Part shown: in pieces, positions 56,913 through 64,000 of the stretch | Numbering within the stretch: position 1 is the first letter of the stretch | How the letters are laid out: every line of letters starts with the position of its first letter | Assembly (NCBI RefSeq): GCF_004320525.1 | Contig: NZ_SIHX01000003.1 | Span: forward strand, 1-64,000 | From: Arthrobacter sp. S39 | Lineage (GTDB): Bacteria; Actinomycetota; Actinomycetes; Actinomycetales; Micrococcaceae | DNA: 64,000 nucleotides | Reading direction: 5' to 3' | The notes under the pieces: generated by a model | The model's database searches: none | The model's input: the letters and a program-made list of their open reading frames with translations, nothing else | Told to the model about the DNA's origin: nothing | Made by a program: the position numbers and the translations under genes

Positions 56913-57137
56913 TCAGTCGCGGAGGGGTTTGATGTCACGGCCCAGGCGCCGTTCCGGCGGGACGTCCTGGACGTCGCAGACCGCCAGCCATACCTGCCGG
57001 GGGCTGACGCCCGCTGCCAGGGCCTGGTCCGCGGTGCGTCCGCCGACCCCGGCAAGGATCAGGGAACCGCTCACGACGCGTGAGTATCCGGAGCCGAATT
57101 CGTCGTCCATCAGACGCCAGTAGTCACTGATTCGCAC
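56913..57137 (-). CDS. DUF3046 protein
   Basis: The 74-residue protein (VRISDYWRLMDDEFGSGYSR...QALAAGVSPRQVWLAVCDVQDVP) is a DUF3046 member. It is found almost only in actinobacteria and commonly next to recA. The function is unknown. GTG 57137 is preferred to TTG 57140. It is divergent from the MarR gene and ends 31 bases before the recA LexA box. Confidence 0.88.
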   Translation of the reverse strand: MRISDYWRLMDDEFGSGYSRVVSGSLILAGVGGRTADQALAAGVSPRQVWLAVCDVQDVPPERRLGRDIKPLRD

Positions 57138-57178
57138 CAATAGAGTCTCTCATGAAGCAGGACCTTAGAATTGTTGCC

Positions 57179-57709
57179 ATGAGCAACTCCCCCGACGTTC
57201 CCGCTCCCGCCGGCCCTTCTGACGACACCGTCGACGCGGCGTTGAAGACCGTGGAGCACCAGATCAGCGTCTTCTGGCGGAGGGCACGGTCCGTGTCCCA
57301 TCAGCTGTCCCGCCAGGTCCACCCCGACATGGAACCTGCCGCGTACGGCCTGCTCACCGTGATCCGGCGCGAAGGCCCCATCCGCCTCACCGATCTGGCC
57401 CTGAGCATCGGCGTGGGGAAACCCTCGGTCAGCCGGCAGATCGCGTTCCTGGAGAGCATCGGGCTGGTCTCCAAGGAGGCCGACCCGCTGGATGGCCGCG
57501 CCCAGGCGATCCGCTTAACGCCCAAGGGCGAAGAGAAAATGCACCAGGTCCAGGACGCCCGGCGCGAGGTCTTCCGGGAACGGCTGGGCGAATGGCCCCT
57601 CGAGGACCTGCAGACGCTGGCGACGTACATGGCCAAGCTCAACGCCACGTATGAGCGCGATGGCTTCCCCCAGGACGTGGCTCCCGTGAAAAAGGACACC
57701 CAGCCCTGA
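57179..57709 (+). CDS. MarR-family transcriptional regulator
   Basis: The 176-residue protein has the MarR winged helix: PAAYGLLTVIRREGPIRLTDLALSIGVGKPSVSRQIAFLESIGLVSKEADPLDGRAQAIRLTPKG, flanked by dimerisation helices. Targets and ligand are unknown. An in-frame ATG 27 bases upstream (57152) exists, but ATG 57179 fits the family better, and TAGAAT seven bases upstream could make it leaderless. It is divergent from DUF3046 with only 41 bases between. Confidence 0.88.
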   Translation: MSNSPDVPAPAGPSDDTVDAALKTVEHQISVFWRRARSVSHQLSRQVHPDMEPAAYGLLTVIRREGPIRLTDLALSIGVGKPSVSRQIAFLESIGLVSKEADPLDGRAQAIRLTPKGEEKMHQVQDARREVFRERLGEWPLEDLQTLATYMAKLNATYERDGFPQDVAPVKKDTQP

Positions 57710-57711
57710 GA

Positions 57712-57748
57712 CACCGGAAGCCTCCGGCTGGTGCCGGAGGCTTCGGTG
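57712..57748. terminator. Terminator between MarR and clgR genes
   Basis: CACCGGAAGCCTCCGG (57712-57727) pairs with CCGGAGGCTTCGGTG (57734-57748). It lies between converging genes. Confidence 0.8.
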
Positions 57749-57766
57749 GTTAATAGTTCAGGGGGC

Positions 57767-58126
57767 TTACCGTGCTCCGGAAAGCAGTCCCTTGGAAAGT
57801 TCGTTGGTGAGTTCGGCGTTCAGGTCCCGCTCGAGGTCGCGGCCATAGCGCTGCGAGAACTCCTGCGGAACGGTGTCCGGAACAGCAACGCCCTCTGCGA
57901 CGGCGACGCGGTCGCTGACTTCACGGAGCATGCTGGACAGGGGTACGTCCAAAGCGGAGCAGATCGAGGACAGAAGCTCTGACGAAGCTTCCTTCTGGCC
58001 GCGCTCCACTTCACTGAGGTATCCCAGGGAAACACGGGCACTGTGCGAAACCTCGCGAAGAGTACGCCCCTGACGCTGGCGGACATCGCGCAGAACATCA
58101 CCGATTTCGTGACGAAGTACAACCAT
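57767..58126 (-). CDS. clgR: ClgR-type XRE transcriptional regulator
   Basis: The 119-residue protein has an N-terminal HTH ([61 protein letters not shown]), nearly identical in pattern to ClgR of Corynebacterium and Streptomyces and to Rv2745c. ClgR activates clp protease genes and others in stress. ATG 58126 is chosen because AGAAGGAG lies seven bases upstream; the frame is open to 58219. The order clgR-cinA-pgsA-ftsK matches other actinobacteria. Confidence 0.93.
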   Translation of the reverse strand: MVVLRHEIGDVLRDVRQRQGRTLREVSHSARVSLGYLSEVERGQKEASSELLSSICSALDVPLSSMLREVSDRVAVAEGVAVPDTVPQEFSQRYGRDLERDLNAELTNELSKGLLSGAR

Positions 58127-58281
58127 CTTGCGCTCCTTCTGTTCGCTCTTGCCCTGATCGGCGAGGCCCACATCCTTCCAGCGGACAACGCCGTTTACGG
58201 ATACGGGCTGCTTTACCATCTGTATCGCCTTGCTCCCTCATAAGTCCGGTCCGCCGTCGAGCGAACCGTGGTGGTGTAATC

Positions 58282-58310
58282 ATCCTAGGCGCCTCCGCTC
58301 TCCGGAAGCG
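58282..58310 (-). promoter_or_regulatory. Candidate clgR promoter with ClgR-like inverted repeat
   Basis: On the minus strand CGCT-N7-AGCG (58296-58310) sits at the -35 position of a TAGGAT -10 box (58282-58287). ClgR sites have CGC...GCG symmetry, and autoactivation is known. A second TTCGCT...GGCGGA element occurs at 58250-58265. Confidence 0.35.
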
Positions 58311-58371
58311 ACACAATGTAATAACTAATGGGTACCGGGATTTGTTCCCGGATACTTTACCCCCGGTAACT

Positions 58372-58851
58372 TCAGGAAGATAGGGCTGCCAGGAGGCGCT
58401 CCAGGGCGGCGCCGCAGGCCTGGCCACGGATCTCTGCCCGGTTGCCGGAAAAGCCGTAGTCGAAGAATTCGGTGCCGTCCGCCGTCGCGACCCCGATGTA
58501 TACAGTCCCCACAGCCTTGCCATCGTGCTCCTCCGGGCCGGCGACACCTGTTGTGGCCACGCCAATGTCGGAGCCCAGGGCCGCGCGGACGCCGGCTGCC
58601 ATGGCAGCGGCGACTTCCCCATCCACGGATCCGGCGGCAGCCAGAAGGTCCGGCGAAACGCCCAGGACGTCGACTTTGACGGAGTTCTGGTAGGCCACTA
58701 CACCCCCCTGCAGCATTCCGGAGGCGCCGGCGGTGTCCGCCAGGATGGCCGAGACCATTCCGGCGGTGAGCGATTCGGCGGTGGCGACGGTCAGCCCCCG
58801 GTCCAGGGCGTTTTTGACTGCTTCCCCGGCGAGGTGGTGGAGGTTTGTCAT
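58372..58851 (-). CDS. CinA-family nicotinamide-nucleotide amidohydrolase (PncC)
   Basis: The 159-residue stand-alone CinA C-terminal domain (TVATAESLTAGMVSAILADTAGASGMLQGGVVAYQNSVK and TTGVAGPEEHDGKAVGTVYIGVA) recycles NMN to NaMN by deamidation. It lacks the N-terminal pyrophosphatase domain of full-length CinA, as in E. coli YgaD. AAGGAG precedes the ATG. It lies between pgsA and clgR on the same strand. Confidence 0.93.
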   Translation of the reverse strand: MTNLHHLAGEAVKNALDRGLTVATAESLTAGMVSAILADTAGASGMLQGGVVAYQNSVKVDVLGVSPDLLAAAGSVDGEVAAAMAAGVRAALGSDIGVATTGVAGPEEHDGKAVGTVYIGVATADGTEFFDYGFSGNRAEIRGQACGAALERLLAALSS

Positions 58852-58874
58852 GTCTGCTCCTTGTCTACAGTGGC

Positions 58875-59498
58875 CTACTGGCCGGCATTGCGCTTTCCCT
58901 GCGAACGGAGCCGCAGGGCTTCAACCACGTATTCGACGCCGGTCCAGACCGTGATGAGCACGGCCACCATCATGACGGCGAAAGCCACCCAGGCAAGCCA
59001 CGGGGCAAACGCCGCGAGCGGCAGGAGGTAGAGGAAAATCGCAGCGGTCTGAACCACTGTCTTGAGCTTGCCGCCACGTGAGGCCGGGATCACGCCGTAG
59101 CGGATCACAAAGAACCGCAGGGCCGTAATGCCCCACTCCCGGACAAGGATCAACACCGTGACCCACCATGGGAGCTCCCCAAGGACCGACAGCATAACCA
59201 GCGCGGAACCGATCAGGAGCTTGTCGGCGATGGGGTCGGCGATTTTGCCGAAGTCGGTGACGAGGCCGCGGCTCCTGGCGATGTCGCCGTCGAGCTTGTC
59301 AGTGTAAATCGCGACGGCGAACGCCAGCACCGCGGCCCAGCGCCACAGCCCGGACTCGCTGCGCAGCCCGGGGGCATCGGCTATCAGGAACCAGACGAAG
59401 AAAGGCACCAGCGCAATGCGCAGCATGGTCAGGATGTTGGGAAGATTCCAGATCCCTGAACTGCTGGAGCCGGCGGCGGTTGCTTCGGTGCTAGTCAC
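58875..59498 (-). CDS. pgsA: CDP-diacylglycerol--glycerol-3-phosphate phosphatidyltransferase
   Basis: The 207-residue membrane enzyme makes phosphatidylglycerol phosphate. The CDP-alcohol phosphotransferase motif D(x2)DG(x2)AR(x8)G(x3)D(x3)D is complete in TDKLDGDIARSRGLVTDFGKIADPIADK. Several membrane helices follow. Actinobacteria have several paralogues, so PgsA versus another CDP-alcohol transferase is not absolutely certain. It lies 9 bases after ftsK. Confidence 0.9.
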   Translation of the reverse strand: MTSTEATAAGSSSSGIWNLPNILTMLRIALVPFFVWFLIADAPGLRSESGLWRWAAVLAFAVAIYTDKLDGDIARSRGLVTDFGKIADPIADKLLIGSALVMLSVLGELPWWVTVLILVREWGITALRFFVIRYGVIPASRGGKLKTVVQTAAIFLYLLPLAAFAPWLAWVAFAVMMVAVLITVWTGVEYVVEALRLRSQGKRNAGQ

Positions 59499-59507
59499 CT
59501 TCCTAGG

Positions 59508-62414
59508 CTACCGTCCGGTGAGTGACCAGGCGTCTTCGGAGCCGTCTTCGTCGTCGCCGGAGCCGGTGTCCGCGCCGTCGAAGTATTCGACGTTCTGGCT
59601 GCGCTGGTCAAGGTCCGCCTGCACCAGGTCCTCCGCGTAGCCGCCCTGGGCGATGTTGGCGTTCGCGTTATCGCTCAGTGCCGCCGTCTGGGAGTCCGGG
59701 GAAACCGGCGCGTCCTGCCCCTTCATGGCGGCGAGGACCGCGGCGAGGTCGTCGGGCTTGACCAGGACGTCGCGTGCCTTGGAGCCTTCGGACGGGCCCA
59801 CCACTCCCCTGGACTCGAGAAGGTCCATGAGCCGCCCGGCCTTGGCGAACCCGACGCGAAGCTTGCGCTGCAGCATCGAGGTGGAACCAAACTGCGTGGT
59901 GACCACGAGCTCCGTGGCCTGCAGCAGGACGTCGAGGTCGTCGCCGATGTCGTCGTCGATCTGCTTTTTCTGTGCCTCGGGGGCGACGTCGTCGCGGTAG
60001 ACGGCCTTCAGCTGGCCCTTGACGTGCTCAACGACCTTGTGGATCTCAGACTCGGTGACCCAGGCGCCCTGGACACGCATGGCCTTCGATGCTCCCATGG
60101 GCAGGAACAGGGCGTCGCCCTGGCCGATGAGCTTCTCGGCGCCCGGCTGGTCCAGGACCACGCGGGAGTCAGTGACCGAGGACGTGGCGAACGCCATCCG
60201 GGACGGGACGTTGGCCTTGATGAGGCCGGTGACGACGTCGACTGACGGACGCTGGGTGGCGAGGACCAGGTGGATGCCGGCGGCGCGGGCCAGCTGGGTG
60301 ATGCGGACGATGGAATCTTCAACGTCTCGTGGCGCCACCATCATGAGGTCGGCGAGCTCGTCCACGATCACCAGCAGGTAGGGGTAGGGCCGGATGACGC
60401 GCTTGGAGTCGACCGGCGGCTGGACTTTGCCGGCACGGACCGCCTTGTTGAAGTCATCGATGTGCTTGAAGCCGTAGTTGGCGAGGTCGTCGTAGCGGGC
60501 GTCCATCTCACGGACCACCCATTGCAGGGCTTCCGCGGCCTTCTTGGGGTTGGTGATGATGGGGGTGATCAGGTGCGGGACGCCTTCGTAGGCGGTCAGT
60601 TCCACGCGTTTGGGGTCCACCATGACCATGCGGACCTCGTCCGGGGTGGCACGCATGAGGATGGACGTGATCATCGAGTTCACGAACGAGGACTTACCGG
60701 CACCGGTGGCACCGGCCACGAGCAGGTGGGGCATCTTGGCGAGGTTGGCCACCACGTAGCCGCCTTCGACGTCCTTGCCGACACCCATCACCATGGGGTG
60801 GTCGGTCCGGCGGGCGTTCTGGCTGCGGAGCACGTCGCCGAGTGAGACGGTTTCGCGGTCCGTGTTGGGGATCTCGATGCCGATGGCGGACTTGCCGGGT
60901 ATGGGGCTGAGGATCCGGACGTCGGAGCTGGCCACGGCGTAGGAGATGTTCTTGGACAGCGCGGTGACCCGCTCCACCTTGGTGCCCGGGGACAGCTCGA
61001 TCTCATACCTGGTCACGGTGGGACCGCGGCTGAAGCCGGTCACCTGCGCCTCGACGTTGAACTGGTTGAGGGTCTCGGTCAGCGAAGCGACGATGGCGTC
61101 GTTGGCTTCGGTACGCTCCTTTGGAATGGAGCCGGGCGTCAGGACGTCCGACGACGGCAGCGTGTAGGTGACGTCACCTGCCAGAGACAGTTGTTCAGTC
61201 CGCTGTGGAATCGGCGTGGGCAGGGGCGCGGGCGTTACGGGCTTGGCCGGGACCTGTACCGGGTTCAGCGACCCCGCAGCGACCATGCCCGGTGTCACGA
61301 GCGGAATCGCTTCGGTGGCGTTCTCCCCCGCCGACGGCGAATGAGCCGCCGTTCCCAGGCCCTGGGCGGCCTTGATCTTCTCGACGGCGATTTCCGCCTG
61401 CGTGGGGCGGCGCACGCCGGGAGCAAGGCGCGGCCCCGGGCCTGGTTTCGCGTCGTGCGCCGGGTCGTCGTCGTCGATGACTGCGTGCTCGAAGGCTTCG
61501 TCGCCCACATAGCCTTCCAGTCCGGCGTCGGAGTCCTCGTCCTTTCCGAACAGCCGCCGCCTCTTCTTCTTGGGCGCTGCCGCGGGGGCCTGCTCCAGGT
61601 AGCTGCGGTCGTGGCCGTCCCTGTCCTCGTCCGGCTCCTGGAGGTCGATGCCCATCAGGTGCTCGTAGCCGGCCCGGAGCCGCCGTGGAATCGCACCGAA
61701 GGGAGTGGCCGTGATGATGAGCAGCGAAACAAATGCCAGCAGGCCGTAGAGGGCCACCGGAACGGCTGCGTGAATGGCCGCAAGCGGCGAGGCGGCCAGG
61801 AAACCGAGCATACCGCCGGCCTGGCGCAGTCCGTCGAAACCGTCAGCAACGGTGGGCTGTCCGCCCACGATGTGGGCCAGGCCGCAGCCGGCGAAGGTCA
61901 TGATGAGGAAACCAATGCCCACCCGGTTGTTGCCCCGCCCGTCGGACGGCTGCCGGAAAAGGCGGAACGCACAGACAAACAGCATCAGCGGCAGCAGCAG
62001 CGACATCCAGCCGAACGTGCCGTTGACCACGCTGTACACGGTGTCGGGGAACCATCCGGTGAGGCCCCACCAGGCAAAGGTGGCGATGAAGACGCCGAGG
62101 GCCAGGTTGAACAGTGCTGCGCCGTCCCGGCGGTCTTCTGCGGGCAGGTCGCTGACGTCGTGGCCGATCCTGCGGACGCCGCCTCCCACCAGGTGGCCAA
62201 TGCCCAGCCAGGCGCCGCCCACAACGCGGACCAGCCACGGCTGGTGCTCTTCGACTGCGGGCATTTGGCGGGTGCGCGCAGTGCTGGAGCGTGCGGACGT
62301 CCGGCCGGTTTTGGACGCCGCGGAGCCGGCCCCGCGGCCAGTGGTGCTGCCGGATTTGGCACTGGCGGAACCCCTGGCGGGGCCCTTGGGCGCGGAAGTA
62401 GTACGAGTGGCCAT
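59508..62414 (-). CDS. ftsK: DNA translocase FtsK/SpoIIIE
   Basis: The 968-residue septal DNA pump has a basic Ser/Thr/Gly-rich N-terminus, about four membrane helices (residues 95-250), a low-complexity linker and a motor domain. The motor has Walker A GATGAGKSSFVNSM, Walker B LLVIVDELADLMM and the translocase signature ATQRPSVDVVTGLIKANVPSRMAF. A C-terminal gamma winged helix (STSMLQRKLRVGFAKAGRLMDLLESRG) reads KOPS/SRS sequences. ATG 62414 was chosen; GTG 62423 is an alternative. Confidence 0.96.
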   Translation of the reverse strand: MATRTTSAPKGPARGSASAKSGSTTGRGAGSAASKTGRTSARSSTARTRQMPAVEEHQPWLVRVVGGAWLGIGHLVGGGVRRIGHDVSDLPAEDRRDGAALFNLALGVFIATFAWWGLTGWFPDTVYSVVNGTFGWMSLLLPLMLFVCAFRLFRQPSDGRGNNRVGIGFLIMTFAGCGLAHIVGGQPTVADGFDGLRQAGGMLGFLAASPLAAIHAAVPVALYGLLAFVSLLIITATPFGAIPRRLRAGYEHLMGIDLQEPDEDRDGHDRSYLEQAPAAAPKKKRRRLFGKDEDSDAGLEGYVGDEAFEHAVIDDDDPAHDAKPGPGPRLAPGVRRPTQAEIAVEKIKAAQGLGTAAHSPSAGENATEAIPLVTPGMVAAGSLNPVQVPAKPVTPAPLPTPIPQRTEQLSLAGDVTYTLPSSDVLTPGSIPKERTEANDAIVASLTETLNQFNVEAQVTGFSRGPTVTRYEIELSPGTKVERVTALSKNISYAVASSDVRILSPIPGKSAIGIEIPNTDRETVSLGDVLRSQNARRTDHPMVMGVGKDVEGGYVVANLAKMPHLLVAGATGAGKSSFVNSMITSILMRATPDEVRMVMVDPKRVELTAYEGVPHLITPIITNPKKAAEALQWVVREMDARYDDLANYGFKHIDDFNKAVRAGKVQPPVDSKRVIRPYPYLLVIVDELADLMMVAPRDVEDSIVRITQLARAAGIHLVLATQRPSVDVVTGLIKANVPSRMAFATSSVTDSRVVLDQPGAEKLIGQGDALFLPMGASKAMRVQGAWVTESEIHKVVEHVKGQLKAVYRDDVAPEAQKKQIDDDIGDDLDVLLQATELVVTTQFGSTSMLQRKLRVGFAKAGRLMDLLESRGVVGPSEGSKARDVLVKPDDLAAVLAAMKGQDAPVSPDSQTAALSDNANANIAQGGYAEDLVQADLDQRSQNVEYFDGADTGSGDDEDGSEDAWSLTGR

Positions 62415-62485
62415 ACCTGCCACGCTACCCGAACCGGGCCGGAATTCCGCGGATTTCCGGCCCGTTCCGGGCTTGCATTTTGAGA

Positions 62486-62524
62486 CGCCGAAGGCCCGGT
62501 TCCAGGAGGATCGGGCCTTCGGTG
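62486..62524 (-). terminator. Terminator of the RNase J gene
   Basis: CGCCGAAGGCCCGG (62486-62499) pairs with TCGGGCCTTCGGTG (62511-62524), with G-U pairs at the ends, 23 bases after the RNase J stop. The T content after the stem is modest (TCTCAAAATG). Confidence 0.65.
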
Positions 62525-62546
62525 ATTCCGGTGGGGTTCAGGGCTG

Positions 62547-64000
<1,454 letters not shown>

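Overview
The window is GC-rich bacterial chromosome from an actinobacterium, most likely a member of the Micrococcaceae close to Arthrobacter or Pseudarthrobacter. The evidence is the 16S rRNA 5' end with the actinobacterial pre-rRNA leader motif, frequent GTG/TTG starts, actinobacterial markers (a PriA-type HisA, DUF3046 next to recA/recX, a ClgR regulator, DUF1844, a mycothiol-dependent-enzyme-type protein) and LexA boxes of the TCGAAC-N4-GTTCGA type. No tRNA, CRISPR array, insertion sequence or prophage was seen. Coding density is high and most genes lie on the minus strand.

Layout: 1-338 is the start of an rRNA operon (minus), with its leader to about 776. 840-5182 (minus) holds tyrS, a HelD-like RNA polymerase-recycling ATPase and a 3-methyladenine DNA glycosylase. 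5262-7291 (plus) is an alkylation-repair pair, an Ada-AlkA fusion overlapping an O6-methylguanine methyltransferase. 7295-8582 holds an MDMPI-family enzyme and pdxH. 8721-17513 (minus) is a complete arginine cluster, argCJBDFRGH, mostly translationally coupled, with a palindromic repeat inside the 5' end of argH. 17688-19888 (plus) holds a fatty acid desaturase and a quinone oxidoreductase. 19980-26034 is the most unusual region: a membrane-bound NRPS-like enzyme of the polylysine-synthetase (Pls/PosA) architecture, an M1 metallopeptidase and a convergent Sfp-type phosphopantetheinyl transferase.

26044-29651 is pheST. 29876-36516 holds small or accessory genes: an HEXXH protein, a SIMPL protein, a LexA-boxed radical SAM protein, a NUDIX hydrolase, an MFS exporter, a CDF transporter, a GlsB-like stress protein and an rRNA methyltransferase. 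36574-38555 is infC-rpmI-rplT, with infC starting on a non-canonical ATT behind a structured leader. 38900-41637 holds a DUF1844 protein, an MFS transporter and an SseB protein. 41659-45157 is a histidine cluster, hisC-hisB-hisH-small membrane ORF-priA. 45232-46725 is the divergent SOS pair of a LysM protein and lexA. 46805-50423 holds a DinG-like helicase and hflX.

50855-64000 holds an RsmC-like methyltransferase, dapF, miaA, miaB, recX, recA, DUF3046, a MarR regulator, clgR, a CinA-family amidase, pgsA, ftsK and the 3' part of an RNase J gene that runs off the window. DNA-damage functions recur throughout: recA, recX, lexA, the LysM protein, the radical SAM gene, the DinG-like helicase and three alkylation-repair genes. 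LexA boxes precede recA, lexA, the LysM gene and the radical SAM gene.
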